The translations under genes were made by a program, and so were the position numbers. A model generated the notes under the pieces. The model had not been told where the DNA came from, did no database searches, and worked only from the letters and a program-made list of their open reading frames with translations. A DNA stretch of 64,000 nucleotides from a virus, in the IMG/VR virus record IMGVR_UViG_3300023210_000021, positions 1 through 64,000 of that record; one strand, 5' to 3'. This document shows, in pieces, positions 28,949 to 39,058 of this stretch. Numbering within the stretch: position 1 is the stretch's first letter; the number at the start of each line of letters is the position of its first letter.

Positions 28949-31900
28949 TTATGAACAATCATATATTAATTCATCGTATTTATCCCACTCAGGATCCCCT
29001 ACAATTGTTACATCACCTTCATACTCATTTGTATCATATATCTGAGTGATAAATACTTTGTTAAATTGAGTTATAGGGTCATAAGAGTTAATAACCTCTT
29101 GTGCCTTTATAGTTGGTCCGTCATATACCTCAGATTGACCATTACCCGATTCACCAATTATCACCGTTTCCGTTAATTCAACACATAACCTTTCTTCACC
29201 TATAGATTCTGTAGTAACACCTTCTAATGTACATTCAGTACCATTGATTAATCCATCAGTATTTTCATAAAAGTAATTTAATGCGTATCTCTTATATGAG
29301 TGTTTAGGTTGATCAAATATGTGGTTTCTATATACTTTACCAGAATTATCACAACCATCCATAATAGTGGTAGCTGGTATTACTTGTTCTAATAAATCTA
29401 ACCAATAATCACCAATTAAATCAGTAAACTCAAATAAATTATTATAATCTAAATGCCCACTTAATTCTTTACCACAATTACTTGCTTGTAGATATAATTC
29501 ATAAAAACCAGCCAACAACGGATAGCCACCTAACACTTGTCTACTCTTAACATCGATTAGATTAGACACTACCATCGCGTCCATATTTTCTTTAACATTA
29601 ATCTCTGATGGTTTAAAATCTAAAAAGTCTAATGGATTTACTTCTATATATTTTTGTTCTGTTGAGCATCCAGTACAACTTATTATCGCAGCTTCTTTAC
29701 TAATAGAGACACAAGTAAATTCATCCCCACACGTTTGTAACGCAAATCCAGATGGGCAACTAAAACCACTATTTTCACCTAAATCAAAGACACCACCATT
29801 ATTTCTTATTGTTTCTGTTGAGAATATCGTAACAGCACTTAAAGCTGATTCGGTGGTGATACCAGTTAATGTTGGTATATCTGCATCATAAATCTCAGCA
29901 CCAAATCTTGCTTTACTCCCATCATTTTTTGCCTCCATTTCAAAAATATTACGACCACCAGATAATTCTATATTAAAAATGTGCCAATAATTAAAATTGA
30001 ATGTTGACCCCTGATTCATTTCCATATATGTCGACCCATTAACTTTAAGACGTATTCTATTATCGGCAGCCATACCAATAGTGTATGACCCACCACTGAT
30101 GGTGTCAACACAAAAACTAAAACCTATCCATTCACCCACTGGTAACCTATCTCCGTTACTAACACTTAATGTTGTCCATACACCTACATCATTTAACCTA
30201 CCATTTTTTGTGTTGTCATTCTGCCCCCAAAGAGTATTTTCAATTATATTTAATGGTATTATTTCGGTTGGGGTGTTGTCATTAAATTTATTATTACTAT
30301 CTAATGTTATTGGTAATTTATTACTATCAACATTAGAGTAAAATCTTCCACCCCTATAACCATATGACACTAGTGTATTTGACCCACCGACATTTAAAAT
30401 TGTACCATTAGCAATTGCTAGTTCTTCTTCAATTTTTGTACATGTTACATTATCACCTTCTAAGGTATAACCATCTGAACAAGTTATACACTCACTACCG
30501 CCACTAAAAACCTCACATACACACACTGTCGTGTATCCAGTAATTAAGCAATCTGACTTTGTAACCGCTGATGTTGTTCCAGTACAAGCTGATGATGAAC
30601 AATCAATTTGTTGCCAGAAATTATAAACATCACATTCTATCGCCTTAGCTGCATCTATTCTAAATGTTGCTGACTTAGAATTTAATACTAAGTGTTCATG
30701 ATTAACTTCATAATCTGCATTTCTATATTCTAAATCTAACCATAACCTTTCTTGTGGTTTTTCGAATTTTATAATCTTTGTTGTATTGTCTAATTGTGCT
30801 GGTAGGTTACAGCTATTAATTCCTGGTACATCTACTACCTCAGTTACACCACCATCACTAAATACCCAAGATTTCTTATCATCTATAACACAACTTAAAT
30901 CAAATGATGGACAACTCTCCATAGAGAATTTTCTTTCTATCTCATCTGTTTCGATATTGATTTGTATATTATCAATCAATACACAAACATCACATTCAAA
31001 GTTTTTGATTGCTACACCGATAAAGAATGGTCTATCTGGGTAAAGTGTTTTTAGTTGCATTAGTTGCACATCTGATATCGGTAATGATGTATGTTTCCAA
31101 TTAGCAACAAATGTATTCTGAGTAACTGACTCATCACCATACCTTTCCCTCATTTTAACAAACATAGCCTGTTCTATAGCATTAACCTTAGTTGTGTCAC
31201 CTTCGAATATAATACCAGTATAATCCTCATAAGGATCAAATTCCCAAACCGTTGTTGTTAGACTATCTATTGTTGTGTACCTTTGATTTAAATCAACAGT
31301 GGTTGTTCCAATATTGTTATCCACCTCTAATGTTAAACAAACCTCTAGATCATCCACATAATTTAATACCTGCTCAATTTGATCAGCTAAATATTGTTGG
31401 TAATTTTGCTCCCTTTCGGTATTAAGGTTATCATAACAATTCTTGGCATCAATAAGAGCTATTTCTCTACCACTACCAGCTAACATTAAAAGGTTTTCTA
31501 AATCATCTAACACCCGCACATTACAACAACTTAATGATGTTATCTCTGTTGTAAGGTTTCTAATATTTATGTTAATAAGTTTTATTGATTCTTTAATTTC
31601 AGAAGTTGTAATAGCACACTCTTCTTTAGTATTTTCTAATTGTGTTGAAATTTCATCACAAATAGTTTGTTGTTCACCTAAAAGAATAAGTTGTTGGTTT
31701 ATTTGTGACGTAATCACCTGTATTTGAGAATTACTATTTATAATATTTTGTTGGTTAGCAGCTAATTGAGCCGGGTCATGACCACTTTTTGGGGGGTTAT
31801 CAATATAATTCTGTGATACGCTAATTGAGTTTTGTAAATCTAATATTAAAGTGCTATAAGATTTTATAGTATTGTTTATACTTTCAATAGTTTTATTACA

Positions 31901-34900
31901 TTCCGATAAATTATTTTCATAACCTTCTATTGTTCTTTTACACTCTTTTTTAAGGGTTGATAAAGTAACTAACAATTCTCTTTTTTCGGCAATTAATTCG
32001 GTAAGATTACTTTCAAGTGTTTCTCTCTGATCGATACAATCCTCAATTTCTTCTTTTGCAAGTTGTAGTTGATTAATCATTACCCAATACCCCTCAATTA
32101 TTTTAGAGTAAATACCACATTCTGCTGGTATAGTTAAATAGCACACATTTTCTGTTGTGATTAATTGTGTAAAATCAATACATTTTTCACCGTCATAATT
32201 AAAAGTAGTGAGATCAATGCAGGTGATACCACTTACCACACTCCCATATGTGTTCGTTAAAGTTAATAAATCACTAATATAAGAATCATAATTGTTTTCT
32301 GTTGTTGTGCCATTACTCTCAATTAACCCATTAAACTGAGTATTAATTTCGTTTACATTTGTTGTATGTATATTACCCCATTCACTAGTAGAGACTAATT
32401 CACCACCCAAAGCTTGACAACACCCACTATTTGGTTCAGATTGTAACCCCGGTGTTTGCCACACATCAATATTAATATCATCAAAATAAGGTATGTATTG
32501 TGAAGTATTAATATCACCTAACCCAACATAATTTGGGTTAACTTCCGACCACTCAATTACACTATTTAAATCGACTATTTGTTTGTTATTTCTTAAATCA
32601 TCTAATACATTATCATATTCTGTAAAGGTTACCCAGTTCATACAATTAACATCATATAAACTATTATCGTATTGGGGATAATGGAACCCACATGTATTAT
32701 TAGAAGCACAACCTAATAAACTTTCTGCATCATACTTAATCATTATATCTGCCTGAATGTCAATTTCACATTTACCATCTACCTCTTTTGGTAAATAAAA
32801 CCCATTCCACTCATTTGCTGCGAATACCATTTTAACATCCGATACATCAGTACAGGTGATAAAATCAGGATCAACACATTTTTTAATTGTATTTACCGAG
32901 CTATTGGGTGAAACTCCATTGGTTGCGAATTGGGTATCACCATTGGATCTATTTATATCTCGGATATTGGATGGTATATTTTCTGATCCCGGACCAACAC
33001 TTCCTTCATCACAAACAACTGGTATTAAACTACCATCAACCCCACTTTGTTTAAAACAACCAAACGTATATCCTTTCGCACTACAACAATTTTTATATAA
33101 CTCCCTATCTTCTGGTAGGTTAAAAACTTCACCATCTACATCGGTAACTTCAAATGATACAAAACCAGTTAGTTGATCAACCTTTGGTTGCCATACAGTA
33201 CAATCATTTAATTCAGGGTTTTCAAACGCGGAGTCAAAATTTGCTGATGTAATATCAATAGTGGTGAATTTTAAATACACACCATTATTTAATCTATTGT
33301 ATTGACCACCTAATGTATTATATATGGAAGTATCCATATTAAGGTTACCACCAATTTCATACTCACTAACTCTTTTTTCTGCATTATAAGTAGTCTGTTT
33401 TTGTTGGTTACTAATATCTGACTCATACGATTGGTATAATGATTGTCTAGCATCAAGTACACTTTTTATTTCTATTGTGGTTTTACTATCCGGGCCAAAT
33501 TTTGCCAATGAAGTTTCATATTCTTTATTAATAACATCTAATGATTCAAGTGATACCGCTGTATTTGTTTCAGTGCTATTATTACCCTGTTGTAATGAAT
33601 TGTCGTTACATACCACATTACCATCCTCATTAATAGAAAACAAATAACCATACCACACACAACACTCCGCTGATACGTTTGTAACAACTGGTGGGGATTG
33701 TAATACATTCCACCCATTTTCATCTAAAATAGTTAAACCCTCAATACTACCTTTAAAACATGTTTCGGTAACATACCCTAAATTTAAATAACCACTAAGA
33801 CTTCCACTATCTGTTTGGAACAATATTTCTGGTGTTAATCCATTACTTTCACCAATGGGTGTTATTTGATAGTAACAATTTAAAGACACCTCTGAAATCG
33901 AAAAATAAATATTTTCACTATTTGATTCTGCAATATTAACTGATGGTACATTGGTATTACCATCCGTTTGTTCCCAAACAACAATACCGTCTGTTCCGGT
34001 AGCTGATGGTACTAAACCATTACAAGGTGCGGATCTAGCACAATAACAAGCTTCTTTACCGTTTTGAAATGTGAAGTCTTTATAAACACCCCCATTCGCA
34101 ACACAACACACTGGAAAGTCGTCAAATAAAACTTTATTATCATCACTATCTGTGAAATATATAAATGGTGCTGAATCAGCGTCATCAACCAAAACCCATT
34201 CATCACATGGATTAGTATCTGTCTTATTATTAACCCCAACACATAACTCTATACAAGAATTATCATTACAAACACTACCAGCATTTACACTACCAAAATA
34301 ATTTATACTCGCAATCTCATTGTTTCGTTTAATTATCTCCCATTCAGGACTATATTGTAAATAAGGCTCTTCTTGTATTTTTAATACCCATTCATCATAT
34401 TCTTTCTTAGCATTAATACATAACTCCTCTAAAATTGTACTAGGTGCGTTTTCAACCGTACCACCAGATAATGGTGGGCAACTATTATCAATTGTTGCTG
34501 TTAAATTTATACATTCACTTAACAACTGATTGGTTGTTGTTAATGGTGAAGCGTATAAATCGAATGTTGTCGGCATACCATTTATAAATCCGTAATTATA
34601 GTTTATAAATAAATTTTCATATAATCTAGTATGAGCACTAAATACTGTATTCGTTGGTGAGTATCCTGGAATGAAGCAATCTGATGTGAAGTAATTTACG
34701 TATTCTCTACCAGCATCGTATGGTCCAACATGTGGGTTGTTACCACTATTTAAATCTAAACTAGAATTATCCCCACCAGTTTCTCTGTACCAACCCCCGC
34801 CTTTTTGGAAGTATATCTCCTGTGGATCACTAAATATTGTATTACCAGATGCGTCAATGAATGATAAAATTCTTTGATCACCGTTTTGTGGCGGTAATGG

Positions 34901-36505
34901 ATACCCATTTTCATCAAAGGGTAAATTAGTTATGTCTACATCACCAGTGTAAAGGTATAACATCCTTTTTACTTGTTCCACATCTAATGGTTTATCTGCC
35001 ACATATACGTGTTCATCAAACACCACTATAGATTCTGGTGCACCAATAAATCTAAATAAAAATTCTATTGCCTTTCTAGCTCCTTTTGATTTCCACAACC
35101 AAGCGATGTTAAGTATAATTCTTCTATATAATTCAATATCTAATTCTTGTAGTGTTAAGTTTCTTGATGTACCACTAAATTCCCCCTTACCATTACTCGG
35201 TAATAAACTTTTATTTAAATCTATATCTGAAAGGAAATCAACACCATCAAAACCCAACATCCAAGCTAAATCTTTAACTAAGGTATCAGGAACATTATCT
35301 TTTTTATCGTAAGTAACAACGTGAGCGTATTTTATACCATTTATGTATTTCTTAACCTCATCAAATTCTCTACCATAAATATTTAATAAACTTGTTGCCT
35401 TAGCACCATCATTTATTAAGTCATCACCATCACATCTAGGTGCAGTATCAAAACTATTAATAATTTCCGCAGTATACTTCCTAACCATTAAGTTAGTTTG
35501 TGTGTCGTCATACCCCTCAGTTATATTAACCAATTGTTCTGCATAACTATTATATATGCCGTCAAAGAAATTAAGGTTATAACCATCATCCATTAATGGG
35601 AAAGTTAGTTTTGTATTTGTATAAACAATAATACCACCACTACCTTCTTGTGGGTAAGATAATTCTATAGTATATATTGGGTTTGTTAACCTATTTAAAA
35701 TGTTCCTTTGGAATTCATTTAACCCACTGAAAAATCCCTCTCTCTCTTGCTCGTTTGGTTTAATAAAATATGGTATGGATCCACTATTACCAGTTAACGT
35801 TGGGAATACTTCTTTATCAACCACAACATTAATAATATCATTTGTTGTTGTTGTTGACCCAGTAAATTCTTTTAACTTAAATTCAACCCCATTAACATCT
35901 ATAATATAAGAAAGATAATTAACCGTCATATTTCTTAGTGTAGACAATTCTTCTGAATCATTAACTAATGATGCGTCCTTAGTGTATTTAATACTAAATG
36001 GGTTAATAAAATATTTTGTCGGTATGGTTATCGTTGATGTGTCGGAAATTGGATCATAAGAATAATTAGTAATGTTATCCCCACTAATAGATCCAACTTT
36101 ATTGTCAACATATATCGCTCCAGGCCATTTATTAGAAATATCACCTAATGATACCCTTGCAAACTCTTTGAAGTTGCCATACCACACATAATGTAGTGGG
36201 TTTGTAATATCTAAATTTAACTGAGTTTTTAGATTACCTTCAATTGTTAAATAAGTTGTATCGTCTGATGATATGTCATCTAAACAGAAATAATCTGAAA
36301 AAGTACCCGTTTTAAATACCCTATCGGGTTTTGGGTCAAGGTTTGTAGTAACCGTAAAGTTACCCATAGTAAATAACGTTACACCACCTTCTGATGTAAA
36401 CTGGTTACCTACTAAATTTTCACTAAAATCTCTATATTCAATGTTATCATTAAAAAAGACTCTTTGCGCATACCCAGATACTTTTACTCTGTTATTATTA
36501 GCCAT
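28949..36505 (-). CDS. giant baseplate/tail structural protein
   Basis: A 2518-residue protein. An N-terminal beta-rich part (1-330) leads to a helical segment at about 350-500 (REFDEVKKYINGIKY, LAWMLGFDG, NIAWLWKSKGARKAIEFLFR, FIGAP). That segment has the pattern of P2 gpI-type tail/baseplate proteins (LAWLWxSKGTRxAIxxLLRxFG). A long cysteine-dotted central region follows, then a coiled coil at about 1480-1685 and further beta domains. At the C-terminus is YWLDLLEQVIPATTIMDG, typical of an assembly segment. It is probably the central wedge or periphery scaffold of the baseplate. It lies 8 bases from its upstream neighbour in the tail operon. Confidence 0.75.
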   Translation of the reverse strand: MANNNRVKVSGYAQRVFFNDNIEYRDFSENLVGNQFTSEGGVTLFTMGNFTVTTNLDPKPDRVFKTGTFSDYFCLDDISSDDTTYLTIEGNLKTQLNLDITNPLHYVWYGNFKEFARVSLGDISNKWPGAIYVDNKVGSISGDNITNYSYDPISDTSTITIPTKYFINPFSIKYTKDASLVNDSEELSTLRNMTVNYLSYIIDVNGVEFKLKEFTGSTTTTNDIINVVVDKEVFPTLTGNSGSIPYFIKPNEQEREGFFSGLNEFQRNILNRLTNPIYTIELSYPQEGSGGIIVYTNTKLTFPLMDDGYNLNFFDGIYNSYAEQLVNITEGYDDTQTNLMVRKYTAEIINSFDTAPRCDGDDLINDGAKATSLLNIYGREFDEVKKYINGIKYAHVVTYDKKDNVPDTLVKDLAWMLGFDGVDFLSDIDLNKSLLPSNGKGEFSGTSRNLTLQELDIELYRRIILNIAWLWKSKGARKAIEFLFRFIGAPESIVVFDEHVYVADKPLDVEQVKRMLYLYTGDVDITNLPFDENGYPLPPQNGDQRILSFIDASGNTIFSDPQEIYFQKGGGWYRETGGDNSSLDLNSGNNPHVGPYDAGREYVNYFTSDCFIPGYSPTNTVFSAHTRLYENLFINYNYGFINGMPTTFDLYASPLTTTNQLLSECINLTATIDNSCPPLSGGTVENAPSTILEELCINAKKEYDEWVLKIQEEPYLQYSPEWEIIKRNNEIASINYFGSVNAGSVCNDNSCIELCVGVNNKTDTNPCDEWVLVDDADSAPFIYFTDSDDNKVLFDDFPVCCVANGGVYKDFTFQNGKEACYCARSAPCNGLVPSATGTDGIVVWEQTDGNTNVPSVNIAESNSENIYFSISEVSLNCYYQITPIGESNGLTPEILFQTDSGSLSGYLNLGYVTETCFKGSIEGLTILDENGWNVLQSPPVVTNVSAECCVWYGYLFSINEDGNVVCNDNSLQQGNNSTETNTAVSLESLDVINKEYETSLAKFGPDSKTTIEIKSVLDARQSLYQSYESDISNQQKQTTYNAEKRVSEYEIGGNLNMDTSIYNTLGGQYNRLNNGVYLKFTTIDITSANFDSAFENPELNDCTVWQPKVDQLTGFVSFEVTDVDGEVFNLPEDRELYKNCCSAKGYTFGCFKQSGVDGSLIPVVCDEGSVGPGSENIPSNIRDINRSNGDTQFATNGVSPNSSVNTIKKCVDPDFITCTDVSDVKMVFAANEWNGFYLPKEVDGKCEIDIQADIMIKYDAESLLGCASNNTCGFHYPQYDNSLYDVNCMNWVTFTEYDNVLDDLRNNKQIVDLNSVIEWSEVNPNYVGLGDINTSQYIPYFDDINIDVWQTPGLQSEPNSGCCQALGGELVSTSEWGNIHTTNVNEINTQFNGLIESNGTTTENNYDSYISDLLTLTNTYGSVVSGITCIDLTTFNYDGEKCIDFTQLITTENVCYLTIPAECGIYSKIIEGYWVMINQLQLAKEEIEDCIDQRETLESNLTELIAEKRELLVTLSTLKKECKRTIEGYENNLSECNKTIESINNTIKSYSTLILDLQNSISVSQNYIDNPPKSGHDPAQLAANQQNIINSNSQIQVITSQINQQLILLGEQQTICDEISTQLENTKEECAITTSEIKESIKLININIRNLTTEITSLSCCNVRVLDDLENLLMLAGSGREIALIDAKNCYDNLNTEREQNYQQYLADQIEQVLNYVDDLEVCLTLEVDNNIGTTTVDLNQRYTTIDSLTTTVWEFDPYEDYTGIIFEGDTTKVNAIEQAMFVKMRERYGDESVTQNTFVANWKHTSLPISDVQLMQLKTLYPDRPFFIGVAIKNFECDVCVLIDNIQINIETDEIERKFSMESCPSFDLSCVIDDKKSWVFSDGGVTEVVDVPGINSCNLPAQLDNTTKIIKFEKPQERLWLDLEYRNADYEVNHEHLVLNSKSATFRIDAAKAIECDVYNFWQQIDCSSSACTGTTSAVTKSDCLITGYTTVCVCEVFSGGSECITCSDGYTLEGDNVTCTKIEEELAIANGTILNVGGSNTLVSYGYRGGRFYSNVDSNKLPITLDSNNKFNDNTPTEIIPLNIIENTLWGQNDNTKNGRLNDVGVWTTLSVSNGDRLPVGEWIGFSFCVDTISGGSYTIGMAADNRIRLKVNGSTYMEMNQGSTFNFNYWHIFNIELSGGRNIFEMEAKNDGSKARFGAEIYDADIPTLTGITTESALSAVTIFSTETIRNNGGVFDLGENSGFSCPSGFALQTCGDEFTCVSISKEAAIISCTGCSTEQKYIEVNPLDFLDFKPSEINVKENMDAMVVSNLIDVKSRQVLGGYPLLAGFYELYLQASNCGKELSGHLDYNNLFEFTDLIGDYWLDLLEQVIPATTIMDGCDNSGKVYRNHIFDQPKHSYKRYALNYFYENTDGLINGTECTLEGVTTESIGEERLCVELTETVIIGESGNGQSEVYDGPTIKAQEVINSYDPITQFNKVFITQIYDTNEYEGDVTIVGDPEWDKYDELIYDCS

Positions 36506-36513
36506 TATAAAAT

Positions 36514-37419
36514 TTAGAAATCAGTAATGTTATCAAAATCCTTTGTCTCATCAATCTGCTCTCGCTCTTCTCGCACTTCATACAGTGGTTTACCAGAGAA
36601 TTTATCCTTAACTTCATATAAGTTGTATTGACGATAAATCTGTTCCCCAAAGTTGTATATTGTGTAAATACCATCATCGAGAGATTTTGTCTGAGGACCA
36701 TACAACGCATAAGCAAGAGTTTCATTATCATGCTCTACCATTTCTACTTCTAACATTATAGGGTTAAAAAACGTATTTGTTATTATAACTTCTTGACCCG
36801 GCTCACCAATGAATGGTATTGCGTTAGGTTTTACTGAAGGTGCGGATGAAGGTGTCATAGTACAAAACACTAAGTTAGAATTATCATTAAATCTATATCT
36901 TAATGCTTTTTGTGATGTATTTGACAAATTCTCACTTACCGCCTCAGCGTAGTTGTTTGATGTTACTACCCTGTAGAAGTTTTGAATTTTCTTTTCTTCT
37001 GACGCTGGGTTAGTTGTTAGATATTCCATTCTATACCCAACTAAGTTACCATTATTGAATCTGACTCTATCACCTGATGGTACATTATTTATATCTAAAA
37101 TTACACCAACAACATCTGGTTTAGATGATAATACACCACAATCAATAATGGTGGTTTTAATTTCTTTTGGCCTAATGATGATAGTATAAATTCCTTTATT
37201 ACCAAAATCAGAAGCTGGTAGTTTAAGTGTATATAAACCACCAAATATTTGACCGACATTTTCAGGATTGTCAACCTTAATTAGATTTTGTGATGGGTCT
37301 AATTTTATTAAATCAACATCACCAACCTGATCCCTATTAGGGGTATAGTGATACCACATTTCCACATCGTTAGGTGAAACATCAGCTGATCTTACTGTAC
37401 CATAATTACCTGTTGCCAT
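36514..37419 (-). CDS. baseplate-region structural protein, unknown
   Basis: A 301-residue protein, beta-rich through residue 240, with a charged helical C-terminus (LYEVREEREQIDETKDFD). It starts MATGNYGTVRSADVSPNDVE. No named domain was recognised. Its place immediately before the giant protein, in a tightly packed run of virion-type genes, suggests a baseplate or fibre-attachment component. The spacing is 2 bases from the gene upstream and 8 from the gene downstream. Confidence 0.7.
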   Translation of the reverse strand: MATGNYGTVRSADVSPNDVEMWYHYTPNRDQVGDVDLIKLDPSQNLIKVDNPENVGQIFGGLYTLKLPASDFGNKGIYTIIIRPKEIKTTIIDCGVLSSKPDVVGVILDINNVPSGDRVRFNNGNLVGYRMEYLTTNPASEEKKIQNFYRVVTSNNYAEAVSENLSNTSQKALRYRFNDNSNLVFCTMTPSSAPSVKPNAIPFIGEPGQEVIITNTFFNPIMLEVEMVEHDNETLAYALYGPQTKSLDDGIYTIYNFGEQIYRQYNLYEVKDKFSGKPLYEVREEREQIDETKDFDNITDF

Positions 37420-37421
37420 TA

Positions 37422-38189
37422 TTAAACATTTTTATTTATTAAGTAACCGTTTCTAAATTCACTTATGTCGTCTACGGTTTTTATTTCTGCCAATACCATA
37501 TGTTTTTCAAATATATCTTCCCCACCTCTTTCTATAAATACATCACTTTGTACTTCTTGTGGAAAAACTATACCTAAAAATTCTTCTTCTTTTGTAATGG
37601 CAGATAAACTAGTATTAAATTCTGTCCTACCATTAGTTTTATAATTAAACGTTGTCTTTTTATAACGATCATTATCACCCGTTTCAGGATCAATGTTATC
37701 AACATACTCGTTCAAATAGGTTGAATAATGTATTCCAGTATCTGTAATATCATTAGGATTTGCGCCTAATGTATAGTTTACTACATTATTCGATATACTA
37801 TCTACACCATCGAAAGTAAATTCTATATCATCCGCCATATTAATACCACTACTAAATGATGGCTTACTATTTAAAGGGTTAATAATATAACTCTGAACCT
37901 CTATTAAGTTTCCATCGTCTGTTGATCCAGTCACTGTAGACTCACCATTATAATACATACCAATAGTAACACCTGTTGGTCTACCTATACCTATGAAATC
38001 GGCAGGTGGTGTAGTTAATAATGGTGATGTTTGTATAAAAGGCATGTCAGTAAATAACCCCATATCATCAAACTTTTGTGTAAGAAATATTGATATGTTA
38101 AATGTTGTCGCAGTTAAAACACCATACGTTGATCCTGTCATCCTATCAATACTATTCTCCAATAATATTTTTCTTCTAATTATTTCCAT
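37422..38189 (-). CDS. baseplate-region structural protein, unknown
   Basis: A 255-residue beta-rich protein with a Gly/Thr/Asn composition like its tail neighbours. The segment FIGIGRPTGVTIGMYYNGES is a likely strand-turn unit. No family was recognised. Its start codon overlaps the stop of the upstream gene by one base (TAATG), indicating coupled translation in the tail operon. Confidence 0.7.
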   Translation of the reverse strand: MEIIRRKILLENSIDRMTGSTYGVLTATTFNISIFLTQKFDDMGLFTDMPFIQTSPLLTTPPADFIGIGRPTGVTIGMYYNGESTVTGSTDDGNLIEVQSYIINPLNSKPSFSSGINMADDIEFTFDGVDSISNNVVNYTLGANPNDITDTGIHYSTYLNEYVDNIDPETGDNDRYKKTTFNYKTNGRTEFNTSLSAITKEEEFLGIVFPQEVQSDVFIERGGEDIFEKHMVLAEIKTVDDISEFRNGYLINKNV

Positions 38190-39058
38190 TATTGTTGTTC
38201 GTTAGGGGCTATTTGATAAAACGTTATTGTGGGGGTACCTGTCGATACATTCCAGTCAACACCATTTTGTATGGTTAATTTCTCAAATGTATACTTATAA
38301 ACACCATTATCATTTTTTAAGATGCACTTTAAAAATAAACCACCATTCGATCCGTTAATGTCAGCCAACTGAATGTCGTTTATATCTGATGTTGTTTTAG
38401 TGTACAATGCAGATGTAATACCACTCATTGCATTACTGTAAGTCGCTGTCATATACATCTCATATTCTTGATTTGGCGCGTCGTCAATCAAATCTTGATA
38501 CCAATACATATGAAAACCCTGATGAATACTTTCGGGTTTTAATTGTGGATCACCTATTCTATAACTTATAGGTACGTTATCCGATTCTTTTACCTGTCCA
38601 GTGTCTTCTTTTTGATCATCACCTATTTGTGTGTAGATTGTACTAATTGTTAATAACTTATTGTTTTGGGTATTTGTGGAGTCAAAATATGATAAAGTTA
38701 AAAAACTATTCATTAACCTATTTGTTCGACAAAATACATCTGAGTCAGTAAAATCTATATCACCATAGTTAGATGGTGTTTGACTATATACTGGTGGTGT
38801 ATTATTGTTAAACATAGTTAATTGTAATTTAAATTCATCAACTACCTCCCAGTTACCATTTTTTATTATTGCAGGTTTAAGTCTAACCTTTTTATAATCA
38901 GTTATCGGATTTATTGACTTAACCACCTCATCCTTAACAAACTTATCCTCTATTAACTCCGAATTATCTACAGGTGTAAAATCTAACCTAATAGGGATAT
39001 TAATAGACGTATTATTTGTAGTCTTATCGTATCTTATTTCGTATTTCTTAACAAACAT
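38189..39058 (-). CDS. baseplate-region structural protein, unknown
   Basis: A 289-residue protein, beta-rich with few charged clusters, starting MFVKKYEIRYDKTTNNTSIN. No domain was recognised. It overlaps the gene at 39048-41024 by 11 bases and the gene at 37422-38189 by one, so all three are translated from the same message. Virion component by context only. Confidence 0.7.
   Translation of the reverse strand: MFVKKYEIRYDKTTNNTSINIPIRLDFTPVDNSELIEDKFVKDEVVKSINPITDYKKVRLKPAIIKNGNWEVVDEFKLQLTMFNNNTPPVYSQTPSNYGDIDFTDSDVFCRTNRLMNSFLTLSYFDSTNTQNNKLLTISTIYTQIGDDQKEDTGQVKESDNVPISYRIGDPQLKPESIHQGFHMYWYQDLIDDAPNQEYEMYMTATYSNAMSGITSALYTKTTSDINDIQLADINGSNGGLFLKCILKNDNGVYKYTFEKLTIQNGVDWNVSTGTPTITFYQIAPNEQQ

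Noticed and set aside
28633-29049. A 138-codon + strand frame
   Set aside because: It spans the ends of two convincing minus-strand tail genes and the ATATTTATAA box between them; no motif or promoter supports it.
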